Source: Bradyrhizobium monzae
Lineage (GTDB): Bacteria > Pseudomonadota > Alphaproteobacteria > Rhizobiales > Xanthobacteraceae
Length of the DNA stretch: 64,000 nt
Direction of reading: 5' to 3'
Assembly: GCF_021458635.1 (NCBI RefSeq)
Contig: NZ_JAIRDQ010000004.1
Span: forward strand, 1-64,000
This document shows, in pieces, positions 52,204 through 62,455 of this stretch. The notes below the pieces were generated by a model. It was not told where the DNA came from. It made no database searches and was given only the letters and a program-made list of their open reading frames with translations. Both the position numbers and the translations under genes were made by a program. Every line of letters begins with the position of its first letter. Positions within the stretch are counted from its first letter, which is position 1.

Positions 52204-52926
52204 ATGAAGAAGATTCTGTTTGCGACCGTTGCGCTGCTCGCGGTGAGCGCGGCTGCCCCGGCCCTTGGTGCCGATCTCGGCGCCCGCCCCTATTACAACA
52301 AGGCACCGGCCTACGCCGCGCCGATCTACAACTGGACCGGCTTCTACATCGGCGCGCATCTCGGCGGCGCGTTCTCGAGCGACAACAATTTCAACGGCCT
52401 CTCCACCGGCAACAACGGCAACGGCCGTTTCCTCGGCGGTCTGCAGGCTGGTGCGGACTGGCAGTTCAACCCGAACTTCGTGGTCGGTGCCGAAGCTCAG
52501 TATTCCTGGCTCTCCGGCAGCGTCGGCGCGGTGTTTCCGGGCGGCGTGGCCTACACCAACGACCAGCGCGGCCTCGGCTCGATCACCGGTCGCGTCGGCT
52601 ACACCTGGGGCCCGGGCCTGCTCTACGTGAAGGGCGGCTACGCTTATTCCGACAACAACGAGAAGGTGACGGTGGGCGGCGTTCCGACCGGCTTCATCAT
52701 CGCCGGCGATCACCGCAACGGCTACACCGTCGGCGCCGGCCTCGAATACATGTTCGCGCCGAACTGGTCGGCCAAGGCCGAGTACCAGTACTACAATTTC
52801 GGCGACGCGCACTTCACCGCGGGTCCGCTGGTCGGCACCGGCAACTTCACCACCGACGACCACACCTTCAAGGCGGGCGTCAACTATCGCTTCAACTGGG
52901 CGAGCCCGATGGTCGCGCGCTACTGA
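52204..52926 (+). CDS. Outer membrane beta-barrel protein (Omp25/Omp31-like)
   Basis: A 240-residue protein with a signal peptide (MKKILFATVALLAVSAAAPA, cleavage near ALG-AD) and eight beta-strands: IYNWTGFYIGAHLGGAFS is the typical first strand after the proline-rich leader, and the protein ends in the strand DHTFKAGVNYRFNW before a short tail. It is like the Omp25/31 porins of Rhizobiales, which link the envelope to the cell wall. GAGTTCGAG lies before the ATG; a terminator follows. Confidence 0.9.
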   Translation: MKKILFATVALLAVSAAAPALGADLGARPYYNKAPAYAAPIYNWTGFYIGAHLGGAFSSDNNFNGLSTGNNGNGRFLGGLQAGADWQFNPNFVVGAEAQYSWLSGSVGAVFPGGVAYTNDQRGLGSITGRVGYTWGPGLLYVKGGYAYSDNNEKVTVGGVPTGFIIAGDHRNGYTVGAGLEYMFAPNWSAKAEYQYYNFGDAHFTAGPLVGTGNFTTDDHTFKAGVNYRFNWASPMVARY

Positions 52927-52966
52927 TCGCGCCCGACAATCCCTTCGAAATCCGTTTCGCTATCAT

Positions 52967-52998
52967 GGGCCGGCAGCACTGCCGGCCCTTTCCTTTTT
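52967..52998 (+). terminator. Rho-independent terminator after the porin gene
   Basis: GGGCCGGCA (52967-52975) and TGCCGGCCC (52980-52988) form a tight nine-pair stem with a GCAC loop, followed by TTTCCTTTTT. It starts 41 bases past the porin stop. Confidence 0.85.
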
Positions 52999-53103
52999 CG
53001 CTCTGCGGAACTTGCCAAGCAATTGTGCAACTTGCGATTTTTTAACCCGCGCCAAGGATACTCGGCTGCGAAAATATAAGATTACGGGTGTGGGGGAATT
53101 TCG

Positions 53104-55245
53104 ATGGCGATCCGTCTCAGCGTTGGCCGTTTCAAACCTCGTTTCAAAATGCCGAAATGGGGCCTGCGCGGCAGCCTGTTGGCGGCATTCGCCGTGATCG
53201 CGGGCATGGGCCTCCTGATCGCAGCCGGCGCCGGCTTCGTGTTCAACCATCTGGGCTCGACCATGATGGATTTGAGCGGCCGCGACATCCCGCGCCTCTC
53301 CGCCAGCCTTCAGCTTGCCTCGCAGAGTGCGACGCTCGCAGCACAGGGCCCGGGTTTGCTCGCTTCACCCAGTGATGATGCGCTGAAGGAGCGCACCAAG
53401 AGCGTGAAGGACATCCAGCAGCTCGCCATGGCCAAGCTCGGCGAGATCATCGAGCTCGGTGCCGACCAACAGACTGCGAACGCGCTCCGCGACACCGCCA
53501 AGAGCATCGACGAAGCCACGCAGAGCCTGGTCTCGGCGGCCCGCGAACGGCTCGATACCGGCGCGCTGCACGACAAGCAGTATGAAGCGCTGCGCAAGGC
53601 CCAGCTCGCTTTCGTCGGCGCTGCCGGCCCGGCAATGCTGGATGCGCAAACCCGCCTCAACGCCATCCTTGGTGCCGCGGAAGTGTCGGCCGATGATGCG
53701 ACCGAAGCTGCCCGCACCGTCTCCCAGGTCTCAACCGTCTCCGCCAATGGCAATCTGATGGCCGCCGACATGATGGCTGCGCTCTCCGCCAACAGCAGCG
53801 ATACGCTCGAGGCGATCGAGAAGGAATTCAAGACGACCCGCGACCGCGTCAAGTCGAACCTCGAGGACCTCCCGAACATTCCCTCGACGCAGGCCGTGCG
53901 CGACGCCGTGCAGAAGCTGTTCGCCTTCGGCGAGGGCAAGACCGGCGTGTTCAAGATCCGCCAGAAGGAGCTCGATTCCATCGACTACGGCCAGACCATC
54001 CTGGACGAGACCCGCAAGCTCAATGTCGGACTCGGCATCAGCGTGCAGCAGCTCGTCGACGGCGTGCAGAAAGAGACTAACGCGTCGACCTTCCAGGCGC
54101 GCCAGGAGATCTCGCTTGCCACCACCGCAATGCTGGCTCTGGGCGGGCTTACCTTGATCGGCTCGGCGCTGTTCGTCTGGCTCTATGTCGGCCGCAACAT
54201 CCTGCGCCGCATCCGTGAGCTTCAGCGCGCCATGCAGCTGCTCTCGGCCGGAGACCTCGACACCGAGATCGTCCGCTCCCGTCAGAACGACGAGATCGGC
54301 GCGATGAAGGAAACGCTCACGGTGTTCCGCGACAGCATGATCGAAGCCCGGGCGCTTGCGGGCGAGCAGGACAAGGATCGTGTCGTCAAGGCCGAACGTG
54401 CCGCGCAGATGGAGGCGAAGATCGCCGAGTTCGAGGGCACGGTGCGTTCCGCGCTCGACAATCTCGCGCAATCGGCCAATTCGATGCAGTCGACCGCGCA
54501 GAGCATGTCGACGACAGCCGATCAGTCCAACGCGCTGGTCAACGCGGTCGCCTCGGCCGCCGAAGAGACCTCGGTGAACGTGCAGACCGTGTCGTCGGGC
54601 ACCGAGCAGCTCTCGTCCTCGATCGAGGAGATCAGCAAGCAGGTCGTTACCTCGGCGGCGATCGCCAAGAAGGCGGTCGAAGAGGCAGGTGCCACCGACG
54701 CCACGGTGCAGAGCCTTGCCGACAGCGCAAGCCGCATCAGCGTCGTGGTCGACCTGATCCAGACCATCGCGTCGCAGACCAATCTGCTCGCGCTCAACGC
54801 CACCATCGAGGCCGCGCGCGCGGGCGAAGCCGGCCGCGGCTTTGCGGTGGTTGCCTCCGAGGTGAAGAGCCTCGCCAGCCAGACCGCGAAGGCGACGGAA
54901 GAGATCCGCACCCAGATCGCCAGCATGCAGCAGGTCACGACCTCGGCCGTCGGCGCCATCCAGGGCATCGGCCGGATCATCGGCGAGATCGACAACGTCA
55001 CCACCACGATCGCAGCTGCGGTCGAGGAGCAGGGCGCGGCGACTCGCGAGATCGCCCGCAACATCCAGCATGCGGCCGGCGGCACCAGCGAGGTCTCCAG
55101 CAACATCGTCGGCGTCTCCACCGCGTCGGCCGAGGCCGGTGCGGCAGCGACCGAAGTGCTGAGTGCATCGGATGCCCTCCGTCGCGAGGCCGACATGCTG
55201 CGCGGAGAGATCGACGCGTTCCTCAACAACATGCGGGCGGCATAA
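53104..55245 (+). CDS. Methyl-accepting chemotaxis protein
   Basis: A 713-residue transmembrane chemoreceptor. TM1 at about 21-47, a periplasmic all-helical domain (about 50-340), TM2 at about 340-362, HAMP ([20 protein letters not shown]) and a cytoplasmic signalling domain from about 430. The hairpin tip reads [20 protein letters not shown] and continues [15 protein letters not shown], the site that meets CheA/CheW. GGGGGA lies just before the ATG. No che genes are nearby; its ligand is unknown. Confidence 0.93.
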   Translation: MAIRLSVGRFKPRFKMPKWGLRGSLLAAFAVIAGMGLLIAAGAGFVFNHLGSTMMDLSGRDIPRLSASLQLASQSATLAAQGPGLLASPSDDALKERTKSVKDIQQLAMAKLGEIIELGADQQTANALRDTAKSIDEATQSLVSAARERLDTGALHDKQYEALRKAQLAFVGAAGPAMLDAQTRLNAILGAAEVSADDATEAARTVSQVSTVSANGNLMAADMMAALSANSSDTLEAIEKEFKTTRDRVKSNLEDLPNIPSTQAVRDAVQKLFAFGEGKTGVFKIRQKELDSIDYGQTILDETRKLNVGLGISVQQLVDGVQKETNASTFQARQEISLATTAMLALGGLTLIGSALFVWLYVGRNILRRIRELQRAMQLLSAGDLDTEIVRSRQNDEIGAMKETLTVFRDSMIEARALAGEQDKDRVVKAERAAQMEAKIAEFEGTVRSALDNLAQSANSMQSTAQSMSTTADQSNALVNAVASAAEETSVNVQTVSSGTEQLSSSIEEISKQVVTSAAIAKKAVEEAGATDATVQSLADSASRISVVVDLIQTIASQTNLLALNATIEAARAGEAGRGFAVVASEVKSLASQTAKATEEIRTQIASMQQVTTSAVGAIQGIGRIIGEIDNVTTTIAAAVEEQGAATREIARNIQHAAGGTSEVSSNIVGVSTASAEAGAAATEVLSASDALRREADMLRGEIDAFLNNMRAA

Positions 55246-55256
55246 GGACGCCGTCC

Positions 55257-55294
55257 CGTAGCCCGGATCGAGCGAAGCGTAATCCGGGCTACGG
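55257..55294. repeat. REP-like palindrome
   Basis: CGTAGCCCGGAT and ATCCGGGCTACG flank CGAGCGAAGCGTA, the GTAGCCCGGAT-type intergenic palindrome found in many Proteobacteria. It lies 12 bases after the chemoreceptor gene. Confidence 0.75.
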
Positions 55295-55382
55295 AAAAAC
55301 TACGCGGAATGACCGCCATGCAGGCGCGCCGCGTGTTCTTTTTCGGCTGGCGCCCCGCCCGCGCTGGGTTTAAGCCGGTAGC

Positions 55383-56444
55383 ATGAACGCAAAAATCGAC
55401 ACCGTGCAGTCCTCCGCGGAGGCGCTCCGCTATCCTTGGGAACAGCATCCCGGCCCCGAAGAGGTGGTCGAGGTCAGGCCCGGCGTGTTGTGGGCGCGGC
55501 TGAAGCTGCCGTTCCGCCTCAACCATGTGAACATATATCTGCTCGCCGACGGCGACGGCTATGCGATGGTCGATGCCGGCTTCGGCAACGAGGAGACGAT
55601 CGAGGCCTGGACAAAACTGTTCGAGGGCCCGCTGAAGGGCGTCAACATCACGCGCCTCATCGTCACCCACTCGCACCCCGATCATGTCGGCCTTGCCGGG
55701 TGGATCGTCGAGCGGTTCAACTGTCCGCTGGTGATGTCGCAGGTGGAATATCTGCAATCGGTCTATCACCAGAATCGCGGCACCGAAGAGCGGCGCGAAG
55801 CGCAGCGGCTGTTCTTCCGCCGCCACGGCATGGACGAGTCGCTCACCGAAAAGCTGCTCGGCCGCGGCCAGGATTATCTCAAGCGGGTCTCGGTACTGCC
55901 GCCGTCCTACCGCCGCATCTCGCATGGCGACGAGGTCGTGATCGGCACGCGCCGCTTCAAGGTGATCACAGGCGGCGGGCATGCGCTCGACCAGGTGATG
56001 CTGTATTGCGCCGACGACAAGCTGTTCCTCTCCGCCGACCAGGTGCTGAGCAAGATCTCGCCGAACGTCAGCGTGTGGGCAGTCGAGCCCGACCAGAACT
56101 CGCTCGGCGAATATCTCGCCTCGCTCGCGAGCCTCACCACCACCCTGCCCTATGACTTGCTGGTGCTGCCCGGTCACGGCGTGCCGTTCTACGGACTGAA
56201 GACGCGTATCAAGCAGCTCGCCGACCACCATGAGGAGCGTTGCCGCCTGATCGCGGAAGCCTGCCGCGAGGTGCCGCAGACCTCGCGCGCGCTGGTGCCA
56301 GTCGTGTTCAACAAGCACGTGCTCGACGAGCACCAGATGGGCTTTGCCGCCGGCGAGCTCGTTGCCCACGTCAACTACATGATCGTCGAGGGCAGGCTGA
56401 CCGCCGACACCAAGGACGGCGTGCTCCAGTTCAGGACGACCTGA
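55383..56444 (+). CDS. MBL-fold metallo-hydrolase
   Basis: A 353-residue cytoplasmic hydrolase. THSHPDH (HSHPDH at 96-101) is the metal motif; GGGHALDQVMLY supplies a later His, and LPGHGVPFYG closes the site. The C-terminal extension of about 90 residues (ELVAHVNYMIVEGRL) is the lactonase/beta-lactamase-like helical part common in quorum-quenching and glyoxalase-II-like enzymes. The ATG at 55383 begins the fold. Substrate unknown. Confidence 0.88.
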   Translation: MNAKIDTVQSSAEALRYPWEQHPGPEEVVEVRPGVLWARLKLPFRLNHVNIYLLADGDGYAMVDAGFGNEETIEAWTKLFEGPLKGVNITRLIVTHSHPDHVGLAGWIVERFNCPLVMSQVEYLQSVYHQNRGTEERREAQRLFFRRHGMDESLTEKLLGRGQDYLKRVSVLPPSYRRISHGDEVVIGTRRFKVITGGGHALDQVMLYCADDKLFLSADQVLSKISPNVSVWAVEPDQNSLGEYLASLASLTTTLPYDLLVLPGHGVPFYGLKTRIKQLADHHEERCRLIAEACREVPQTSRALVPVVFNKHVLDEHQMGFAAGELVAHVNYMIVEGRLTADTKDGVLQFRTT

Positions 56445-56511
56445 GGGCAAGTACCGGCTAACATCGGCATTTCGGCGGATGCTGCAGGGCAGCATCAGAG
56501 GTCGCGCGGAC

Positions 56512-56525
56512 TTGATCGGGATCAA
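56512..56525. promoter_or_regulatory. FixK/FNR-type binding site before hemA
   Basis: TTGATCGGGATCAA is a perfect match to the TTGAT-N4-ATCAA box recognised by FNR/FixK proteins. Its centre lies 142 bases before the hemA start. If transcription began about 41 bases downstream of the centre, the usual class II arrangement, the leader would be about 100 bases long. This agrees with low-oxygen control of haem synthesis. Confidence 0.7.
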
Positions 56526-56660
56526 GTGTCAAATCGCACGGTAGGGCATTTTGCCCAAATGCCCCTCACGCCCAAATGTGGGATAGCGCATAGACATTGG
56601 AGCTGGAAAAGCTCTAAGGATATGCGCTCTTTTTGGTCAGTTCCGTCTCAGGTTGCACCG

Positions 56661-57890
56661 ATGGATTACGCCCAGTTTTTCAATTCCGCCCTCGATCGCC
56701 TCCACACCGAGCGCCGCTATCGCGTGTTCGCCGATCTGGAGCGCACGGCCGGCCGGTTCCCGCATGCGGTCTGGCATTCACCGAAGGGCAAACGCGACGT
56801 CGTGATCTGGTGCTCCAACGATTACCTCGGCATGGGCCAGCACCCGAAGGTGGTCGGCGCCATGGTCGAGACCGCAACCCGCGTCGGCACCGGCGCAGGC
56901 GGCACCCGCAACATCGCCGGCACGCATCATCCGCTGGTGCAGCTCGAGGCCGAGCTCGCCGACCTCCACGGCAAGGAAGCGGCGCTGCTGTTCACCTCGG
57001 GCTATGTCTCGAACCAGACCGGCATCGCCACCATCGCAAAGCTCATTCCGAACTGCCTGATCCTGTCGGACGAGCTCAACCACAATTCGATGATCGAGGG
57101 CATCCGCCAGTCCGGCTGCGAACGGCAAGTGTTCCGCCACAACGATCTCGCCGATCTCGAAGCGCTGTTGAAGGAGGCGGGTGCGAACCGGCCCAAGCTG
57201 ATCGCCTGCGAGAGCCTTTATTCCATGGACGGCGACGTCGCCCCGCTCGCCAAAATCTGCGATCTCGCCGAAAAATATAACGCGATGACCTATGTCGACG
57301 AGGTTCATGCCGTCGGCATGTACGGCCCGCGCGGCGGCGGTATCGCCGAGCGTGACGGCGTCATGCATCGCATCGACATTCTCGAGGGCACGCTGGCCAA
57401 GGCGTTCGGCTGCCTCGGCGGCTACATCGCCGCCAACGGCCAGATCATCGACGCCGTGCGTTCCTACGCGCCGGGCTTCATCTTCACCACTGCGCTGCCG
57501 CCGGCGATCTGCTCGGCCGCGACCGCCGCGATCAAGCACCTTAAGAGCTCGAGCTGGGAGCGCGAGCGCCACCAGGACCGCGCCGCCCGCGTCAAGGCAA
57601 TCCTCAACGCCGCCGGCCTGCCCGTGATGTCGAACGACACCCACATCGTGCCGCTGTTCGTCGGCAATCCCGAGAAGTGCAAGCAGGCCTCGGATATGCT
57701 GCTCGAGGATCACGGCATCTACATCCAGCCGATCAACTATCCGACCGTCGCCAAGGGCACCGAGCGCCTGCGCATCACGCCTTCGCCCTATCACGACGAC
57801 GGCCTGATCGATCAGCTCGCCGAAGCGCTGTTGCAGGTGTGGGACCGCCTCGGCCTGCCGCTCAGCGAGAAGTCGCTGGCGGCGGAGTAG
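56661..57890 (+). CDS. hemA: 5-aminolevulinate synthase
   Basis: Condenses glycine and succinyl-CoA to 5-aminolevulinate, first step of haem synthesis by the Shemin route used in alphaproteobacteria. A 409-residue PLP enzyme, standard length. [20 protein letters not shown] and [15 protein letters not shown] are conserved, and the PLP lysine is Lys247 in [14 protein letters not shown]. The ATG at 56661 ([15 protein letters not shown]) is the usual start. An upstream GTG at 56526 overlaps the FixK box and is rejected. Regulation by oxygen is suggested by that box. Confidence 0.96.
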   Translation: MDYAQFFNSALDRLHTERRYRVFADLERTAGRFPHAVWHSPKGKRDVVIWCSNDYLGMGQHPKVVGAMVETATRVGTGAGGTRNIAGTHHPLVQLEAELADLHGKEAALLFTSGYVSNQTGIATIAKLIPNCLILSDELNHNSMIEGIRQSGCERQVFRHNDLADLEALLKEAGANRPKLIACESLYSMDGDVAPLAKICDLAEKYNAMTYVDEVHAVGMYGPRGGGIAERDGVMHRIDILEGTLAKAFGCLGGYIAANGQIIDAVRSYAPGFIFTTALPPAICSAATAAIKHLKSSSWERERHQDRAARVKAILNAAGLPVMSNDTHIVPLFVGNPEKCKQASDMLLEDHGIYIQPINYPTVAKGTERLRITPSPYHDDGLIDQLAEALLQVWDRLGLPLSEKSLAAE

Positions 57891-57936
57891 GCTGTTCGCC
57901 TCTTCTTCGAACCAACTTTCTATCGAGCCCGGAGCT

Positions 57937-58101
57937 ACCCCCCTCCCCAACTCTCCCCCGCAAGGGGGGAGGGAGCGAGACAGGTGTGCCCGTCTCACGT
58001 TGACCTGCCTCCCAACTCTGTCTTGTCTCCGCCGCAACAATCGACACTCTCTCCGTTCCCTCCCCCCTTGTGGGGGAGGGTCAGGGAGGGGGGTGCCACA
58101 C
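57937..58101. repeat. Paired GC-rich hairpin element between hemA and the hybrid kinase
   Basis: The 390-base gap between hemA and the next gene is largely this element: hairpin CTCTCCCCC-GCAA-GGGGGGAG at the left, CCTCCCCCC-TTGT-GGGGGAGGG at the right, and inverted outer blocks CCCCCCTCCCC / GGGAGGGGGGT; the two halves pair with each other. The rest of the gap shows no gene. Confidence 0.75.
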
Positions 58102-58280
58102 GGGGACTCCTCGGGGAGCAACGCACCTTAACGACAACCCCAGTTCCCGCCCGCATCCGGCATTTCGCTGTCGCCTCGCCCCGGCCAACGCGCTAGATTT
58201 GCAGGGAAAATGAGAGCGGGCGCGATCCTCGCGCTTAGGAAGATCGGGCGCTGCCGCGCCATGGGAGAAGCACGCTCGCC

Positions 58281-61200
58281 ATGTTGCACGATTGGGGCGT
58301 GATCGCTGCCGCCTTCGGCTATATCGGCTTCCTGTTCCTGGTGGCGAGCCACGGCGATCGCCGCTCGCCGGCCGGACGCGGCCGCGCGTCCGGGCTGATC
58401 TATCCGCTGTCGCTGGCGATCTACTGCACCTCCTGGACCTTCTTCGGCTCGGTCGGCTTCGCCACCCGCACCTCGACCGACTTCCTCGCGATCTATGTCG
58501 GCCCGATCCTGATGATCGGCCTTGGCGCCGGCGTGCTCCGCCGCGTGATCCAGCTTGCGAAAGCCCACAACATCACCTCGATCGCCGACTTCATCGGCGC
58601 ACGCTACGGCAAGAGCCAGGCGGTGGCGGCAACCGTGGCGCTGATCGCGATCATCGGCTCGGTGCCCTACATCGCCCTCCAGCTCAAGGCGGTCGCCTCC
58701 TCGCTCGAAGTCATCCTGAGCGAGGACCAGGCGTTCTCCCACATCCCGATCCTCGGCGACATGGCGCTGATGGTGACGCTGGCGATGGCCGCCTTCGCCG
58801 TGCTGTTCGGCACCCGGCAGACCGACGCCACCGAGCATCAGCACGGCCTGATGCTGGCGGTCGCGACCGAATCCATTATCAAGCTGGTCGCCTTCCTCAC
58901 CGCCGGCATCTTCGTCACCTTCTGGATGTTCTCGCCGCACGAATTGATCGAGCGCGCGATGAAGACGCCGGAAGCGGTGCGCGCCATCGACTATTCGCCG
59001 TCGATCGGCAATTTTCTCACCATGACGCTGCTGTCGCTGTGCGCGATCATGCTGCTGCCGCGCCAGTTTCATGTCAGCGTGGTCGAGAATTCCTCGGACG
59101 CCGAGGTCAGCCGCGCGCGCTGGCTGTTCCCGCTCTATCTCGTCGCCATCAACGTGTTCGTGATCCCGATCGCGCTCGCCGGCCTCGTCAGCTTCCCGTT
59201 CGGCGCGGTCGACCCCGACATGTACGTGCTGGCCCTGCCGATGGAGGGCGGCGCGGGACTGCTCAGCGTCGCCGTGTTCGTCGGCGGCCTGTCGGCCGCG
59301 ACCGCGATGGTGATCGTCGAATGCGTCGCGCTCTCCATCATGGTGTCCAACGACCTCGTGGTGCCGCTGGTGCTGCAACGACGGCCCGAGGGCCGCACGG
59401 GGGCCACCGATTTCGGCGACTTCCTGCTGCGCTCGCGGCGGCTTGCGATCTTCGCCATCATGGTGATGGCCTATTTCTACTATCGCGCGCTCGGCAACAC
59501 CCAGCTCGCAGCGATCGGGCTGTTGTCCTTTGCCGCCATCGCGCAGCTCGCGCCCGCCTTCTTCGGTGGCCTGTTGTGGCGGCGCGCCACCGCGCGCGGC
59601 GCCATCGGCGGCATGATGGTCGGTTTCGCCGTATGGCTCTACACGTTGTTCGTCCCGAGCTTCATGGATTCCTCGACCGCAGGGATAATGTTGCTCCAGC
59701 ACGGCCCGTTCGGCATCGAGGCGCTGCGGCCGCAGGCGCTGTTCGGCGCCGACCTGCCGCCGCTGATGCATGGCGTGGTCTGGTCGCTCTCGCTCAACAT
59801 CCTCACTTACGTGCTGCTGTCGCTGGCGCGGCGGCCCTCGTCCATCGAGCTGGTGCAGGCCGATCTGTTCGTACCGAACACGCTCGCGCCCATCGCTCCG
59901 AATTTCCGGCGCTGGCGCACCACCATCACGGTGCAGGACATCCAGACCACAGTCGCGCAATATCTCGGGCCCGATCGTGCCCGGCATTCGTTCGAGGCGT
60001 TCTCGGCACGGCGCAACATGCGGCTGGAGTCGGGAGCCCCCGCCGATTTCGAGCTGCTGCAGCACGCCGAGCACCTGATCGCCTCGTCGATCGGGGCTGC
60101 GTCCTCGCGCCTCGTGATGTCGCTGCTGCTGCGCAAGCGAACCGTGTCTGCGAGGGCCGCGCTGAAACTGCTCGACGATTCCCACGCAGCACTGCATTTC
60201 AACCGCGAGATCCTCCAGACCGCGCTCAACCATGTGCGCCAGGGCATCGCGGTGTTCGACGTCGATCTGCAGCTGATCTGCTCCAACCGGCAGTTCGGCG
60301 ATCTCCTCAACGTGCCCCCGCATTTCATCCAGTTCGGCACCCCGCTCCGCGAGATCCTGGAGTTCATGGGCGTCAGCGATCCCGCGGATCAGGCTGACCG
60401 CGAGGCGATGATCGAGCAGCGGCTCGTGGCCTACACCACCGACAGCGAGCCCTATCTCGAACGCCTGCCGGAACGCCACATGGTGATCGAGGTGCTCACC
60501 AACCGCATGCCCGGCGGCGGCTTCGTCATCACCTTCACCGATGTCACGCCGACCTTCGAGGCTGCGGAAGCGCTGGAGCGCGCCAATGCGACGCTGGAGA
60601 AGCGGGTGCGCGACCGCACCGAGGAGCTGACCCGGCTGAACTCCGAGCTGGCGCTGGCCAAGAGCAGCGCGGAGGACGCCAGCATCTCCAAGACGCGCTT
60701 CCTCGCGGCCGCCAGCCACGACATTCTCCAGCCGCTGAACGCGGCCCGGCTCTATGTCACGAGCCTGGTCGAGCGCCAGCACAGCGGCGAGGAGACACGG
60801 CTGGTCGAGAATATCGACGAATCGCTGCAAGCCATCGAGGAAATCCTCGGCGCGCTGCTCGACATCTCCAGGCTCGATGCTGGCGCGATGACGACCTCGA
60901 TCTCGAGCTTCAAGATGGCCGATCTGATGCGCTCGCTGGAGATCGAGTTCGCGCCGATCGCGCGCGCCAAGGGCCTCGACCTCACCTTCGTGCCCTGCTC
61001 GCTGCCGGTCGAGTCCGACCGGCTGCTGCTGCGGCGTCTGCTGCAGAACCTGATCTCGAACGCGATCAAATATACGCCGCGCGGGCGCGTGCTGGTCGGC
61101 TGCCGCCGCCAAGACCCCTCGCTCAGGATCTGCGTCTACGACACCGGCGTCGGCATCCCCACGGTCAAGCGCGCCGAGATCTTCAAGGAATTCCACCGCC

Positions 61201-61787
61201 TCGAGCAGGGCGCGCGGATCGCGCGCGGGCTGGGGCTGGGTCTCTCGATCGTCGAGCGGCTGGCGCGCGTGCTCAAGCATGACATCGCCATCGACGCCAA
61301 TGCCAGCGGCGGCTCGCTGTTCTCCGTCACGGTCCCGACGGCGAAAGCCGTGACGCTCACGGCGGCGGTGACCAGCGCAACGCCGCTGGCGCGTACGCCG
61401 ATCTCCGGCGCGCTGATCGTCTGCATCGAGAACGACGCCGCGATCCTCGACGGCATGCGGACGCTGTTGAAGGCCTGGGACGCCGAGGTGATCGCGGTCG
61501 CCGATCCCGAAGGCGCCATCGCCGCAATCGAGGCCGTCGGCAAACGCGTGACCGGCTTGCTCGTCGACTATCACCTCGACCGCGGCAACGGCATCGCCGC
61601 CATCCGCGACATCCGCCGCCGCTTCGGCGACATCCCCGCGATCCTGATCACCGCCGACCGCAGCCCTGCCGTGCAGAGTGCTGCGCGCGACGAGAAGATC
61701 GCGGTGCTGAACAAGCCGGTGAAGCCGGCGTCGCTGCGCGCCTTGCTCGGGCAATGGCGGACGCAGCAGATGGTCGCGGCGGAGTGA
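58281..61787 (+). CDS. Sodium/solute symporter-linked hybrid histidine kinase
   Basis: A 1168-residue fusion. Residues about 1-500 form a sodium:solute symporter-type membrane domain (13 segments; starts WGVIAAAFGYIGFLFLVASH). Then come a PAS-like domain (about 640-760), a coiled coil, a histidine kinase with the phospho-acceptor at about His813 (FLAAASHDILQPLNAARLYV), an N-box (LLQNLISNAIKYTPRG), G-boxes (DTGVGIP, GLGLGLSIVERLA) and a C-terminal receiver with Asp1096 (LLVDYHLDRGNG). Proteins of this layout sense or take up a small solute and signal to unlinked regulators. No response-regulator gene is adjacent. Confidence 0.93.
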   Translation: MLHDWGVIAAAFGYIGFLFLVASHGDRRSPAGRGRASGLIYPLSLAIYCTSWTFFGSVGFATRTSTDFLAIYVGPILMIGLGAGVLRRVIQLAKAHNITSIADFIGARYGKSQAVAATVALIAIIGSVPYIALQLKAVASSLEVILSEDQAFSHIPILGDMALMVTLAMAAFAVLFGTRQTDATEHQHGLMLAVATESIIKLVAFLTAGIFVTFWMFSPHELIERAMKTPEAVRAIDYSPSIGNFLTMTLLSLCAIMLLPRQFHVSVVENSSDAEVSRARWLFPLYLVAINVFVIPIALAGLVSFPFGAVDPDMYVLALPMEGGAGLLSVAVFVGGLSAATAMVIVECVALSIMVSNDLVVPLVLQRRPEGRTGATDFGDFLLRSRRLAIFAIMVMAYFYYRALGNTQLAAIGLLSFAAIAQLAPAFFGGLLWRRATARGAIGGMMVGFAVWLYTLFVPSFMDSSTAGIMLLQHGPFGIEALRPQALFGADLPPLMHGVVWSLSLNILTYVLLSLARRPSSIELVQADLFVPNTLAPIAPNFRRWRTTITVQDIQTTVAQYLGPDRARHSFEAFSARRNMRLESGAPADFELLQHAEHLIASSIGAASSRLVMSLLLRKRTVSARAALKLLDDSHAALHFNREILQTALNHVRQGIAVFDVDLQLICSNRQFGDLLNVPPHFIQFGTPLREILEFMGVSDPADQADREAMIEQRLVAYTTDSEPYLERLPERHMVIEVLTNRMPGGGFVITFTDVTPTFEAAEALERANATLEKRVRDRTEELTRLNSELALAKSSAEDASISKTRFLAAASHDILQPLNAARLYVTSLVERQHSGEETRLVENIDESLQAIEEILGALLDISRLDAGAMTTSISSFKMADLMRSLEIEFAPIARAKGLDLTFVPCSLPVESDRLLLRRLLQNLISNAIKYTPRGRVLVGCRRQDPSLRICVYDTGVGIPTVKRAEIFKEFHRLEQGARIARGLGLGLSIVERLARVLKHDIAIDANASGGSLFSVTVPTAKAVTLTAAVTSATPLARTPISGALIVCIENDAAILDGMRTLLKAWDAEVIAVADPEGAIAAIEAVGKRVTGLLVDYHLDRGNGIAAIRDIRRRFGDIPAILITADRSPAVQSAARDEKIAVLNKPVKPASLRALLGQWRTQQMVAAE

Positions 61788-61826
61788 AGCGGCGTTGCCA
61801 GCGAAGGCCGGGTGCGTCTTCCCAAC

Positions 61827-62381
61827 TTAGGGCGCAAGCCGCGTGAAGACGTAATCATGGCCCTTCGCGCGGGCCTCATGGCAGGCAAAGCAGGTGCGGT
61901 GCTGCGCCTCGTTCACCGGCTTGCCGTTGATGAAGCGGCCGAAGCCCCAGCCGCCGGTCGCGGCATACTTTTTCGAATCCTTGACCATGACCTGGACCGT
62001 GGTGGCAGTGCCGGGAATGGTCGCAGAGGCGAAGTCGGGCGATTGCGTGCGCTTCCAGGCGCGCTTCACCAGAATGGTGCCGTCGGGGAATGGCAGCTTG
62101 CCGTCCTGATAGGCATCGATTGCGGTCTGGTTGCCGACGACGGCACGCAGCTCATTCAGGGGTGCGGCCTCCTCGGCCGGCGCGATCAGCTCCCACTGCT
62201 TGTAGTTCACAGGAATCGTGACGCCGAAGATTGGCGACGCATCTGTCACCACAGGTCCTTCCGCCAGCGCGATCGAGGCCAGGTACGGCACGCACGTGAG
62301 CAGAGCGACGAGCAGGAGCACGGCCAGCGTGATGACCGTGGCGTAGGAGAACTTTTTCTTTTCAGGTTCAATTGACGGCAT
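61827..62381 (-). CDS. Cytochrome P460 family protein
   Basis: A 184-residue periplasmic c-type haem protein. The N-terminal hydrophobic segment (about 13-36) acts as a signal or anchor; TCFACHEA near residue 165 is the CxxCH haem site; GGWGFGRFINGKPVNEAQH is typical of the P460 fold. True P460 enzymes oxidise hydroxylamine through a Lys-linked haem; related proteins act on other small molecules. The gene is convergent with the hybrid kinase. Confidence 0.85.
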   Translation of the reverse strand: MPSIEPEKKKFSYATVITLAVLLLVALLTCVPYLASIALAEGPVVTDASPIFGVTIPVNYKQWELIAPAEEAAPLNELRAVVGNQTAIDAYQDGKLPFPDGTILVKRAWKRTQSPDFASATIPGTATTVQVMVKDSKKYAATGGWGFGRFINGKPVNEAQHRTCFACHEARAKGHDYVFTRLAP

Positions 62382-62455
62382 GGCACTTCTTCAAGCTGGG
62401 ATCGCGGTGCATCCTCGGTCCGGCCAGCGCCGGACCGAGGCATTGAACGAGCAGC

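Noticed and set aside
58128-61754. A 1208-codon open frame on the minus strand
   Set aside because: It is antisense to the hybrid kinase and shows Arg/Asp/His/Gly-rich composition typical of GC-rich shadow frames.
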